DNA from: Oscillospiraceae bacterium | Lineage (GTDB): Bacteria > Bacillota > Clostridia > TANB77 > CAG-508 | Reading direction: 5' to 3' | DNA length: 43,675 nt | Assembly: GCA_009785865.1 (NCBI GenBank) | Contig: WQVL01000015.1 | Coordinates: forward strand, 1 to 43,675 | Part shown: positions 7,344 to 15,934 of the stretch, in pieces | Numbering within the stretch: the first letter of the stretch is position 1 | How the letters are laid out: the number at the start of each line of letters is the position of its first letter | Notes under the pieces: model-generated | Told to the model about the DNA's origin: nothing | Database searches by the model: none | Seen by the model: the letters and a program-made list of their open reading frames with translations, nothing else | Position numbers and translations under genes: made by a program

Positions 7344-8804
7344 ATGTCGAACCTATTACCATTACCAAAAGCACCAGAAGGAGTTCAGCTAGGTCTGAAA
7401 TGCCCTCAATCTGTACTATATATAGATTTGGGACTCCGTGGTTGTACTGCAGCAGGATTTCGCAGAATTTATGGAGTAGACCATGAGTTTAAGTACATCT
7501 CTATGGACGATGGAGTAAAGTGTTTTGATCTTACAAATAGTGAGTTCATACGAAAACTTAGTCCAGAATTGAAAGCAGATATAGTTGCTCAGAAATTTAT
7601 TACAACTATGTCACGTAATATAAGGAAACTGGTTCGTACCGCTCAAATTGTTTCATCTCCTACTCGTTGGCGTGGATCCCATCTTAGACAAGACTTACTG
7701 GAGGATTTAAATACATACTGGGATGCTTATGAAGATCATGCAAATTGTATGTACTTATTCTGGGGAATAGAAAATTTTGTTATGGATAGCCTTACCCATG
7801 AGCTTTTAAAGGCAGGTTTTGAAGAAGAAGTAAATAGTGGACTTCCGAACTTTATTATTCCATCTGAACCAAATTGGTTCGCTTTAGAAGAACAAAATCT
7901 AGAAATATTAAAGTCTCGCTTTGCAGATGATACCGAGAGTGAAAGCGCTCTAGAAGCGGGAACGTTTCATGCAAATACATTTGGAATTATATATACTCCA
8001 TATAACTTGGGGACTCGCCCTTCAGGTGAAGACACAGTAAAACACATGAAACAACCTACTGTGGAAACTAAAAGTAATTTGAAGTTCCTAGATGATTTTC
8101 CTGAGCACATAATAAGATTAGGAGAACTAGTACGCGAATTAGCTTTTTGGAAGAGTGAACGTACTGATACACTTTCGATAGCAGATCATTATGCTACTCC
8201 GATGTATAAAGCTTTATCAGATTTACTAGGAATACCTGTGAACTTGATATATTTTATGACACGTGATGAGCTAACTGATGCAATTAATGAAGTCCATCAG
8301 GTATCTATAGAGACATTAGAGCAAAGAAGCGAAAAATATTGTTTTGCACTAATTGATGGGAAACTTTCTTTCTATCAGCCAACAAGTGATGAAGTTAAAG
8401 AAAACACATATGTATTTAAGGATGGTGATACTATTCGAGGATTACCAACATCACCTGGAGTTGTACGCGGGAGAGTAAGGATTTTGGCTATGGGTGAAAA
8501 CAATCCTGTCATAGAGCCTGATGAAATCATCGTAACTAGCATGACTAGACCAGAATTAGGTGGAGCTCTTGACGTTGCACTTGCATATGTTACAGATGAA
8601 GGTGGCCGTTTATGCCACGCTGCGATTGTATCAAGGGAAAAGAATAAACCGTGTGTAACAGGAACTAGACTATGTCACGCTACTATTGTATCAAGAGCGA
8701 AGCATAAGCCTTGTGTAACTGGTACTCGTAAAGCAACTGAAGTTCTTCAAAATGGAATGCTAATAGAAGTGGATGGAACTAAAGGCACAGTTACAGTGCT
8801 ATAA
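7344..8804 (+). CDS. PEP-utilising enzyme, substrate and swivelling-His subunit with a duplicated His segment
   Basis: This 486-residue partner of the ATP-binding subunit carries a middle domain (about 1-370) and the phosphohistidine swivel domain (about 370-486, with GLPTSPGVVRGRVR and EIIVTSMTRPEL). The catalytic-His segment is present twice in tandem: residues 422-441 and 442-461 are 17/20 identical, giving CHAAIVSR (His425) and CHATIVSR (His445). The family normally has one copy before the K-A-T-x-V-L segment. The middle domain resembles that of rifampin phosphotransferases more than pyruvate-binding enzymes, but substrate cannot be read from sequence. The start at 7344 has AAAGGA upstream. 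Confidence 0.8.
   Translation: MSNLLPLPKAPEGVQLGLKCPQSVLYIDLGLRGCTAAGFRRIYGVDHEFKYISMDDGVKCFDLTNSEFIRKLSPELKADIVAQKFITTMSRNIRKLVRTAQIVSSPTRWRGSHLRQDLLEDLNTYWDAYEDHANCMYLFWGIENFVMDSLTHELLKAGFEEEVNSGLPNFIIPSEPNWFALEEQNLEILKSRFADDTESESALEAGTFHANTFGIIYTPYNLGTRPSGEDTVKHMKQPTVETKSNLKFLDDFPEHIIRLGELVRELAFWKSERTDTLSIADHYATPMYKALSDLLGIPVNLIYFMTRDELTDAINEVHQVSIETLEQRSEKYCFALIDGKLSFYQPTSDEVKENTYVFKDGDTIRGLPTSPGVVRGRVRILAMGENNPVIEPDEIIVTSMTRPELGGALDVALAYVTDEGGRLCHAAIVSREKNKPCVTGTRLCHATIVSRAKHKPCVTGTRKATEVLQNGMLIEVDGTKGTVTVL
8607..8726 (+). repeat. 60-bp in-frame tandem duplication of the catalytic-His codons
   Basis: The copies 8607-8666 and 8667-8726 abut with no spacer and match at about 46 of 60 bases. 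Most differences are synonymous third-base changes and only three amino acids differ. The duplication is therefore old and has stayed in frame under protein-level constraint. Confidence 0.92.
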
Positions 8805-8865
8805 TAAAAAGAAACTGAAATCAATGATGTGAAAAGTAGTAAAATATTGAGGGAGTGATATTACA

Positions 8866-9123
8866 GTGGCTGAATTAACTTCGTTAAGAAATATTGGAAA
8901 AGAATTTGATAGAAAGTTAAAATCCATAGGTGTTAATTCGGTGGAAGAGTTAACGAGAATCGGATGCAGAGAAACTTTTGCCCGATTAAAATTAAAATAT
9001 CCAGAGCTTTGCTTAGTACACTTGTATGCTCTTCAAGGTGCGATTGATGATGTAGAATATAATCAGCTATCAGAACAAACAAAACAAGAGTTAAAAGAGT
9101 TTAATGACCAGTGGAAAAGTTAA
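8866..9123 (+). CDS. TfoX/Sxy C-terminal domain protein
   Basis: An 85-residue stand-alone protein that matches the TfoX C-terminal domain: L-x-N-I-G at the start (LRNIGKEFDRKLKSIGVNS), then a helix-hairpin-helix-like region and the NLLYALQGAI-like LVHLYALQGAIDDVEY segment. In gamma-proteobacteria the domain is part of the competence regulator Sxy/TfoX. In Firmicutes these short versions have no established role. Translation starts at GTG 8866 behind GAGGGAG. It lies 62 bases after the PEP-utilising enzyme and 37 bases before a hydrolase gene. Confidence 0.8.
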   Translation: MAELTSLRNIGKEFDRKLKSIGVNSVEELTRIGCRETFARLKLKYPELCLVHLYALQGAIDDVEYNQLSEQTKQELKEFNDQWKS

Positions 9124-9160
9124 TAATGAAATTAGCAAACCTTATATGGGAGTGATGGAA

Positions 9161-9928
9161 ATGAAGTTAAAATTTTTAGGTACTAGTGGAGCGATGGGTA
9201 TTCCAATATGGAGCTGCAATTGCAAAACATGCAGTAGTGAGGATAGAAAGAATAAAAGATATAGGCCTTCACTTATGGTAGAAATTGATGATAATATAAT
9301 TATCATAGATTTTGGACAGGACTTTAGAAATCAGCTAATAGAAAATAAGATAGCAAAAATAGATTATGCATTTCTTACACATACACATGGAGATCATTGC
9401 AATGGATCTGAACAATTGTCAGCGGCAGAAAATTGTATATTTGAAGCTCCAAAAGATGTTTTAGAAGAGTTTTTCGATAGACAAGGTTCTAGTAGAGAGT
9501 GGCTTGCAACTAGAAATGAGACAATTAAGATAAGAGAGTTTTGTAAAAAGCAAATAGGAAATGTAGAAATAGATACAATCAAATTAGAACATCAAAAAGA
9601 TTATCTAGAAACGCCAGTTCCATGTTATGGATATATATTTAGAAGCAGTGATTTTAGTTTTGCTTATTTGAGTGATTATAATAAGATATTGGAAACTGAA
9701 AAATGTGAAAATTTAGATTTAATCATATCAGATGCGAGTGGTATGGAAAACTCGGGCTTGGGACATGTTGGAGTAAAAGGAGCACTAGAAATATATAAAG
9801 AATACGAGCCGAAGAAAATGATATTAACACATATAAAACATACTACTGAGCATTATGAGTTACAAGAATATGTGAGTCAGTTTGGAAATATAGAAGTCGC
9901 ATATGATGGAATGGAAATACAAATATAA
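9161..9928 (+). CDS. MBL-fold metallohydrolase, PhnP-like
   Basis: A 255-residue metallo-beta-lactamase-fold hydrolase. The metal motif HTHGDH appears in FLTHTHGDHCNG, and a Cys-rich N-terminal segment (CNCKTCSSEDRKNKR) matches the structural-zinc region of PhnP. PhnP hydrolyses phosphoribosyl 1,2-cyclic phosphate, but no other phosphonate-pathway gene is present, so the substrate is open (other 5' or cyclic nucleotide esters are possible). Start 9161 is chosen because GGGAG lies 8 bases upstream. The family opening KLKFLGTSGAMGIP follows directly; longer in-frame starts add an unrelated extension. Confidence 0.85.
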   Translation: MKLKFLGTSGAMGIPIWSCNCKTCSSEDRKNKRYRPSLMVEIDDNIIIIDFGQDFRNQLIENKIAKIDYAFLTHTHGDHCNGSEQLSAAENCIFEAPKDVLEEFFDRQGSSREWLATRNETIKIREFCKKQIGNVEIDTIKLEHQKDYLETPVPCYGYIFRSSDFSFAYLSDYNKILETEKCENLDLIISDASGMENSGLGHVGVKGALEIYKEYEPKKMILTHIKHTTEHYELQEYVSQFGNIEVAYDGMEIQI

Positions 9929-9958
9929 ATAAATAAAATTTTTAAAGGAGGAAATTAT

Positions 9959-10363
9959 ATGTTATCAACAGCAATACACTTTACAGGTAATTGTAATGAA
10001 GCGATTTCGTTTTATAAGGAGATTTTAGGAGCAGAGATAAAAGATATCGCATATTTTAAAGATGCACCAGCAGACTCAGGTATGGAAGGATTAGAGTTGC
10101 CACCAGACTTTGTAATGCATTCTGAAATTTTAATTTTTGGAACAACAATAGTTATGACTGATGGAGCAGAAGAAAAGCCTATGGGAGATCATGTTTCGCT
10201 TTTCATTAAAAAAGAAACAGTAGATGAAGTTACTGTGATATATAACAAGCTATTAGAAGGTGGAACGATAATTGAGCCTTTAGCTCCTGCGTTTTGGGCA
10301 GCTATGTATGGAATGGTTAAAGATCGTTTTGGTATAACTTGGCAAGTTATGACGCAAGAATAA
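9959..10363 (+). CDS. VOC family protein, PhnB-like
   Basis: A 134-residue vicinal-oxygen-chelate protein of the PhnB/3-demethylubiquinone-methyltransferase-like type. It has the family opening F-x-GNCNEAISFYKEILGAE, an EILIFGTTIVMTDG strand and the closing D-R-FGITWQVM. Members are small dimeric metal-dependent proteins with poorly known substrates. A strong AAAGGAGG precedes the ATG, and the gene is 30 bases after the PhnP-like gene, suggesting co-transcription. Confidence 0.85.
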   Translation: MLSTAIHFTGNCNEAISFYKEILGAEIKDIAYFKDAPADSGMEGLELPPDFVMHSEILIFGTTIVMTDGAEEKPMGDHVSLFIKKETVDEVTVIYNKLLEGGTIIEPLAPAFWAAMYGMVKDRFGITWQVMTQE

Positions 10364-10397
10364 TTAAGTTATACACGAAGAGAGAGAGGATAGCATT

Positions 10398-10541
10398 ATG
10401 GCAAAATGCAGAAAAAAAGTTTGTGGACAACATATTTGTTGTAATACATGTGAATCAAAATCAAGCTGTGAACATGCTTGCAGCGTTACTTCAAATTGGA
10501 CATGCTTTGTTAATTGGGTAGCAGCGCTATTAGGTAAATAA
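10398..10541 (+). CDS. Cysteine-rich 47-residue protein
   Basis: This short ORF starts at ATG 10398, with AGAGAGAGGA upstream, and codes for a 47-residue protein with eight cysteines (positions 4, 9, 14, 15, 18, 24, 28, 36), including CCNTCESKSSC. The end is hydrophobic (FVNWVAALLG). The Cys spacing suggests metal binding or disulfide bonding. There is no signal peptide. It follows the VOC gene by 34 bases. I do not recognise the family. An overlapping ORF in another frame (10339-10521) lacks a ribosome binding site and is not favoured. Confidence 0.6.
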   Translation: MAKCRKKVCGQHICCNTCESKSSCEHACSVTSNWTCFVNWVAALLGK

Positions 10542-10591
10542 CAATTAATTTGAATAGTTTAAAAAAAAATATAAAGAGATGAATATGAGCA

Positions 10592-10620
10592 TTGACTTTA
10601 GGACACATTGGCTGTATTAT
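10592..10620 (+). promoter_or_regulatory. Sigma-A-like promoter of the beta-helix surface protein
   Basis: TTGACT (10592-10597), a 17-nt spacer and TATTAT (10615-10620) lie 49 bases before the 10669 start codon. Confidence 0.75.
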
Positions 10621-10668
10621 AATATAAGAAATTTTGGAAACAATAGATAATGAAAGTAGGGAATCAAA

Positions 10669-12624
10669 ATGAAAAAGAGATTTAAAATATTATTTGTAAT
10701 AATTTTATCAATGATAGTAGGGCTGATCTTGTCGGATGTTCATGCAAATACCGAGACAGTATCTACTGCGACGGAACTAAGAGATGCACTTAATAATCCG
10801 AGTGTAAGTGTTATTTTATTACAGGGAGGGGAATTCCTTGTGACTCAGTCATTTAATATTGGCAGACCTTTAACGATTAATACTGTAGATGATGCAAATG
10901 CAACTATTAGAAGACAGGGTGCGTCAACTAACATTTTTAATGTCTTAGACGTTGCTGGTGCTAATCTAACAATAGAAAATGGCGAAGGCGGAGGAAGTAT
11001 TGTTGTATCGGGTTCTAACAGTCCAGGGATAGGAATACACTTAAGAGGACCAAATGCAAATGCAACTATTGGAAATGGGGTAAGTATTACTCAGTTTGGT
11101 AATAGTGCTGTTAGAGCACCTCAAGGTGGAAACTTTACAATGAATGGAACAGCACGTATTCATAACAATAGTACAGCCGAAACTACTACAGGTGGAGGAG
11201 TATTTCTAAATAATGGTGCAACTTTCACTATGAACGGCGGAAGTATAGATAATAACAGATCGTACGGTTCAGGTGGGGGAGTTATAGTAGATAATGGATC
11301 AACATTCACTATGTATAACGGTACAATTAATAATAACGTTGCTGATAATTGGGGCGGAGGAGTTCGCTTTCACAATGGTTCTATAGTTAGAATGTACAAT
11401 GGAATTGTTACTGAAAATATTTCGCACAGAGGCGGAGGCGGATTTGCCGGAAGTGGAACAGAGGCTAATGTTGGAAGACTGTATATAATGAATGGAACTG
11501 TATCTAATAATACTGTAACAGACCTTGGAAGAAATGAAGGGACGAGCTTTGGAGGCGGCGGCGGAATTTTCGCTGATGGTACTGCAGTTGTAACTGTTAG
11601 TTCTGGAAGAATTTATGGAAATGCTACATCAAATTCTGTAGTTGGAAGAGGTGCCGGAGTATTCTTAAATCAAGCGGCGACTTTTAACTTATCGGGAGAC
11701 GCAATTATTGAAAACAATACTGAAACTCCACGTGGTGGTGGTATTCATGTGAACAGTCCTAATAATAGATTAAATATTACCGGTGGTATTATTAGAAATA
11801 ATGAGGCTACAAACGGTGGTGGAATTTATTTGTTAGATGGTAGAATGTATATAGATAATGGATTAATATATGGGAATAATGCCATAGAAAATGGTGGTGG
11901 AATTTTCTATCATCAGGAAGCAAGAGCCAGAATAAATAGCGGAACAATAGAAGGGAATAGTGCTGAAAATGGTGGAGGTTTATTCGTAGAACACAACGAT
12001 GACAATATACCAAGACTTACCATTGAACAGGAAGTAATATTTAGAAACAACTTTGCTAGAGCAGGAAGATTTGTTAACAATGCAGTAGCAGCAGCTAATC
12101 CTCAAGTTAGACCAGGAACTATTACTGTTGTCCCTCATGCATTTTCTAACTATGATATTAATGTTAGAGGTGGTCATCAAGTAGCGATAATTACATTTAA
12201 AGTAAGAAATGGTGTTGGAGGCACTCTTGCGGGAGAAGGTGTAACTGTAACAGGAGATGAAATTGGAAAAATAGCACTTCCACTTGGAGAATATGTTGAC
12301 TTAACAGCAACTCCATTTGCAAACTTTAGCATTGCTGGATGGTTTGTAGATGATGGTCCGCAATTACAAAATATTAATGAATTATTACCAGTAGAAAATA
12401 TGCATATTGAAGTATTATATATAGCAAATATAGGAATAGAAGATGAAAACAATGATGGTGTAACAAAAGGAGAGCAGCACCAGGAAGAAGGGCCAGGTAA
12501 TGCAATGCAAACAGGTGATGGAACAAGAATAGGGATGTATGTAATATTAGTAATAGTAGCAATGAGCGGAATATTACTAAGCTTGAGACATAGAAGAAAT
12601 AAAAGAGGTAGACGTTATAGCTAA
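10669..12624 (+). CDS. Secreted or cell-surface right-handed beta-helix protein with C-terminal membrane anchor
   Basis: A 651-residue protein with a Sec signal peptide (KKR then a hydrophobic stretch, cleavage near DVHA-NTE). A long Asn/Gly-rich region (about 35-470) shows many repeats of the T-M-x-x-G-x-I-x-N-N-x-A-x-N-GGGI type, typical of parallel beta-helix (pectate-lyase-like/polymorphic) folds. Residues about 500-590 look like a Listeria-Bacteroides (InlB B-type) repeat. The end has TGDGTRIG followed by a hydrophobic helix and RHRRNKRGRR. It looks like a sortase signal, but without a clear LPxTG, so it is probably a simple membrane anchor. No catalytic residues are identifiable; adhesion is the likely role. 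Confidence 0.82.
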   Translation: MKKRFKILFVIILSMIVGLILSDVHANTETVSTATELRDALNNPSVSVILLQGGEFLVTQSFNIGRPLTINTVDDANATIRRQGASTNIFNVLDVAGANLTIENGEGGGSIVVSGSNSPGIGIHLRGPNANATIGNGVSITQFGNSAVRAPQGGNFTMNGTARIHNNSTAETTTGGGVFLNNGATFTMNGGSIDNNRSYGSGGGVIVDNGSTFTMYNGTINNNVADNWGGGVRFHNGSIVRMYNGIVTENISHRGGGGFAGSGTEANVGRLYIMNGTVSNNTVTDLGRNEGTSFGGGGGIFADGTAVVTVSSGRIYGNATSNSVVGRGAGVFLNQAATFNLSGDAIIENNTETPRGGGIHVNSPNNRLNITGGIIRNNEATNGGGIYLLDGRMYIDNGLIYGNNAIENGGGIFYHQEARARINSGTIEGNSAENGGGLFVEHNDDNIPRLTIEQEVIFRNNFARAGRFVNNAVAAANPQVRPGTITVVPHAFSNYDINVRGGHQVAIITFKVRNGVGGTLAGEGVTVTGDEIGKIALPLGEYVDLTATPFANFSIAGWFVDDGPQLQNINELLPVENMHIEVLYIANIGIEDENNDGVTKGEQHQEEGPGNAMQTGDGTRIGMYVILVIVAMSGILLSLRHRRNKRGRRYS

Positions 12625-12691
12625 AGGAAATTAAGGTTGTGAAACCATATATCTACAGAGTAATTACGTCAGTAGCTTCTAATTGAAGAAG

Positions 12692-12729
12692 AATACCTGC
12701 GAGCGAATGATAAGCTTGCGGGTATTTTT
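12692..12729 (+). terminator. Strong rho-independent terminator
   Basis: A 13-bp stem pairs 12692-12704 with 12714-12726, including two G-U pairs, around a 9-nt loop. It ends in TTTTT. It closes the transcript of the surface protein gene. Confidence 0.92.
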
Positions 12730-12770
12730 GACATAAAGGATGAACCATCCTGATTATTGGTTTCAAAATA

Positions 12771-12799
12771 TTGACTTTTGTTAGTAAAAGGAGTATACT
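12771..12799 (+). promoter_or_regulatory. Sigma-A-like promoter of mutS2
   Basis: TTGACT (12771-12776), a 17-nt spacer, TATACT (12794-12799). The transcript start would be near 12806, leaving a 165-nt leader before the mutS2 start codon. Confidence 0.8.
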
Positions 12800-12970
12800 A
12801 GAGATATAAATAAAGAAAAAGAGGAATGTCTTGTGTTAATTGTGAGAAAGTAAGAGTATAGAATTGTCTATTGTCTTAAGAAATGTTTTCTTAAGATGTG
12901 GTTTTTGTAGGCGTTTTAAATACTCTTTTTTGATGCGAAAAATAGAAATTAAAGATAGGAGAAAAATAAC

Positions 12971-14891
12971 ATGGAGAAGACATTTCAAGTATTAGAATTT
13001 TATAAAATATTAAATAAATTAGAAGAATACTCATATACAGAGAATGCGAAACAAAAGTTTAGGGAACTAACACCATATCTTTCGGAAAATAGAGTTGCGT
13101 CTGCGCTAAATGAAACATCAGAGGCAAAAAAGATATTAGAAAGCATTGGAACGCCTCCTCTTATATCTATGAAAGATATAGGAAGACTTTTGACATTATC
13201 AAATCAAGGAGGAATGCTAACAGCAACAGAGCTAGAATATGTTGCTAATGTATTAAGGGCAATAAAGCAACTTAAAACATTCTTAAATCGCTCAAAAGAT
13301 GTCCAAGTAGGAATGGCATATTATGCTGATGAATTAGAAGATCTAAATGATATAAGAGAAGAGATTGAAAAGACTGTTGATAATGGATACATTAACGATT
13401 ATGCAAGTACTACTTTAAAGGATATTAGGCGAACTATATCAATATTAGAAGAAAAAGCAAAAAACAAAGCGGAATCAATGTTGGGTGCAAATAAAGAAAT
13501 TTATGCAGAGAGCTTTATATCAAATAGGGGAGGACATATATGTTTAGCAGTTAAAAGAAAGTATAAGGCAAGAATATCTGGTAGCGTAATTGATGAATCA
13601 CGTACAGGAGGAACTGTATTTATTGAACCTACTGCAATTGCAAAGATAAGTGAAGAAGTGCGGAAAAGCAAAACAAGAGGAAAACAATGAAGAGATTCGA
13701 ATATTATATACTTTATCAGCAATGATAGCAGAGGAGTTTTATACATTCGAAAAAAACATAAAAATAATAGAACAGTTAGATTTTGCTTTTGCGAAAGGAA
13801 AACTAAGTATTGAATTAGATGCAATTAGCCCGCAAGTGAATACAGAAAGGCATATAAGAATAAAAGCGGGTAGGCACCCATTAATAGATAAGACGGTTTG
13901 TGTACCACTTGATTTTGAAATGAAAGATGGCATTCGTGGGATTCTTATTACAGGACCAAATACAGGAGGAAAAACTGTAGCTATAAAAACAATTGGACTA
14001 TTCAGTATTATGACACAGTGCGGTTTGCATATACCTTGCACGGAAGCAAATATTTGTATGAACAATCAAGTGCTTTGTGATATAGGAGATGGACAGGAGA
14101 TTTCAGAAAATTTATCTACGTTCTCAGCGCATATTGAGAATATATTAGGAATTTTGGGAAAAGTAAATCATGAGAGTATGGTTATATTAGATGAATTAGG
14201 TTCAGGGACAGATCCTACAGAAGGAATGGGTATTGGAATTGCAATACTGGAAGAGCTTAAAAAGAAAAACTGTATATTTATTGTTACTACACATTTTCCA
14301 GAAATAAAAACATATGCTGAAAAAACTGAAGGGGTAGTAAATGCGAGGATGGCATTTGACAAGCAGACTTTAAAACCGTTATATAAATTAGAGGTAGGTA
14401 AAGCAGGAGAAAGCTGCGCCCTATATATTGCAAGTAAATTAGGTATGCCAGAAGCAATGATAAAAAGAGCATATGAAGAATCTTATGGTAAAACAGATAT
14501 GCAAGAGTTAGGGATAGTTTTTTCTGAAGAAAATAAAAAGAGTAACTGGTTTAAAGGAGCGCCTAAAATACAGAAAAAGCAAGAACATAAAGAAAAAGCA
14601 AATATAGAAGACCTTTTTAATATAGGAGATTGCGTAACTGTTTATCCAGAAGAAAAAATAGCAATTGTATGCAAAAAAGCAAATGAAAAAGGAGAGGTAT
14701 TAGTGCAGCAACAGAAAGACAAGAAGTTAATAAATCATAAAAGGCTAAAGCTAAAAATTCCTGCAAGTCAATTGTATCCAGAAGATTATGATTTTTCGAT
14801 TATTTTCGATACAGTAGAAAATAGAAAGAAAAGACATCAAATGGGTAAAAAACATCAAGCTGACATGCAAATTGATATAGATGCATTTTAG
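12971..14891 (+). CDS. mutS2: MutS2-like ATPase without Smr domain; one CGG +1 shift
   Basis: The gene encodes a MutS-family ATPase of 639 residues if the C at 13661 is skipped (gtg-C-gga). The N-terminal 230 residues show the MutS2 core (LEFYKILNKLEEYS, then RGGHICLAVKR and TGGTVFIEP). After the shift come Walker A GPNTGGKT (about 328-335) and Walker B VILDELGSGTD (Asp407-Glu408). MutS2 proteins (about 780 residues) suppress recombination and rescue collided ribosomes. This one ends without the Smr nuclease domain, like the shorter clostridial MutS2-like branch. Read in frame 0, translation would stop nine codons after the CGG and lose the whole ATPase. It has its own promoter and structured leader. 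Confidence 0.85.
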
Positions 14892-14901
14892 TTTTCAAAT
14901 A

Positions 14902-14930
14902 TTGGACTGCAGTTGATGATATGATATACT
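14902..14930 (+). promoter_or_regulatory. Promoter of the RNase Z-like gene
   Basis: TTGGAC (14902-14907), a 17-nt spacer and TATACT (14925-14930), 35 bases before the TTG start codon at 14966. Confidence 0.65.
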
Positions 14931-14965
14931 ACTTATGATAATGTCAATGTAAAGGAGAAACAAGA

Positions 14966-15808
14966 TTGGAAGAAATAATATTTTTAGGGACTGGAAGTGC
15001 AAGTTCAGTAAACTTTTATAATTCATGTTTTGCATTGAGAAAAGGTAATGAATATATGTTAGTAGATGGCGGAGGAGGCAAAGAAATCTTTATGCAACTA
15101 GCAAAGGCAAAGATTTCATTTAAGTCTATTCGACACATATTTGTCACACACAACCATATAGATCATATCATAGGTGTGATTTGGATCATAAGGAAGATTG
15201 CTATTCTAATGAAAGATAATAAGTATGATGGAATTGAAGAAGATGATAAAGTTGGATATGATGAGGGAGTGGATATAAATATCTATGCAGCTGCTGAAAC
15301 TATTGATGCTATCAGAATATTAAGCAAATTAACATTAGCTAAAACTCAATCGGATTTTATTGATAAGAGAATAATACTTAATATTGTAAAGGATAGAGAA
15401 TGCATAGAAATATTAGAAGAAGACTTTACATTTTATGATGTAAAAGCGAAAAAGGAAAAGCAGTATGGTTTTAAACTAACTATGAAAAATGGAAAGATAT
15501 TAGTATGCAATGGTGACGAACCATGTGCAGAAGAAAACTTTGATTTACTTCAAAATGCAGATTACCTTGTTCATGAAGCTTTTTGTTTAGATAGCGAGAA
15601 GGAAGAAAAAGAGCCATATAAAAAGGCGCATGTAACAGCTAAAGATGTATGTGACATTGCAAACAGATTAAATATCAAAAATTTAATTTTATTTCATATA
15701 AGTAGTGAAGATGCTTTAGGAAGAAAAGAAAAGTATATAAGTGAAAATGAAGATCATTATAATGGAAATCTTTTTATACCAAATGATTTAGAAAGAATAG
15801 AGTTATAA
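14966..15808 (+). CDS. MBL-fold hydrolase, RNase Z-like
   Basis: A 280-residue metallo-beta-lactamase-fold protein. It has the RNase Z-like opening EEIIFLGTGSASS, the metal motif HNHIDH in VTHNHIDHIIG, a later CNGDEPC (Asp ligand) and LILFHIS near the C-terminus. It is shorter than tRNase Z and lacks a clear exosite arm, so tRNA processing is not certain. Translation starts at TTG 14966 with AAGGAG eight bases upstream. It lies 74 bases after mutS2 and has its own promoter and a strong bidirectional terminator. Confidence 0.82.
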   Translation: MEEIIFLGTGSASSVNFYNSCFALRKGNEYMLVDGGGGKEIFMQLAKAKISFKSIRHIFVTHNHIDHIIGVIWIIRKIAILMKDNKYDGIEEDDKVGYDEGVDINIYAAAETIDAIRILSKLTLAKTQSDFIDKRIILNIVKDRECIEILEEDFTFYDVKAKKEKQYGFKLTMKNGKILVCNGDEPCAEENFDLLQNADYLVHEAFCLDSEKEEKEPYKKAHVTAKDVCDIANRLNIKNLILFHISSEDALGRKEKYISENEDHYNGNLFIPNDLERIEL

Positions 15809-15828
15809 AATCTTGGGTTGAAAATAGC

Positions 15829-15895
15829 TATGGTTCTATAATATTAGGTTAGAAGGTAAAACTTCAACTAATATTATAGAACCATAACTTTTTTT
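15829..15895. terminator. Bidirectional terminator between convergent genes
   Basis: A near-perfect inverted repeat of about 18 bp (TATGGTTCTATAATATTAG, 15829-15847, with its complement ending at 15886), extended inside by GAAG/CTTC, is followed by a run of T's on the plus strand. It separates the gene ending at 15808 from the minus-strand gene ending at 15935. Confidence 0.9.
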
Positions 15896-15934
15896 GTGAC
15901 TATTATATACTATTCTATATAATAGGTGAATGAT

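Larger units (their letters stand above)
12625..12970 (+). promoter_or_regulatory. 346-base gap: terminator, promoter and structured leader of mutS2
   Basis: After the terminator at 12692-12729 and the promoter at 12771-12799 comes an untranslated leader of about 165 nt. It contains a 10-bp hairpin (TCTTAAGAAA 12874-12883 with TTTCTTAAGA 12887-12896). A longer-range pairing of AAGAGTAT (12852-12859) with ATACTCTT (12920-12927) is followed by T's, as in an attenuator. No known riboswitch class was recognised. Confidence 0.6.

Noticed and set aside
7342-7348. TGTCGAA (Spo0A-box core) at 7342
   Set aside because: It is formed by the start codons ATG-TCG-AAC of the PEP-utilising enzyme and lacks the A/T-rich flanks; likely chance.
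10339-10521. 60-residue ORF overlapping the end of the VOC gene
   Set aside because: No ribosome binding site and no recognisable protein; the overlapping Cys-rich frame at 10398 is better supported.
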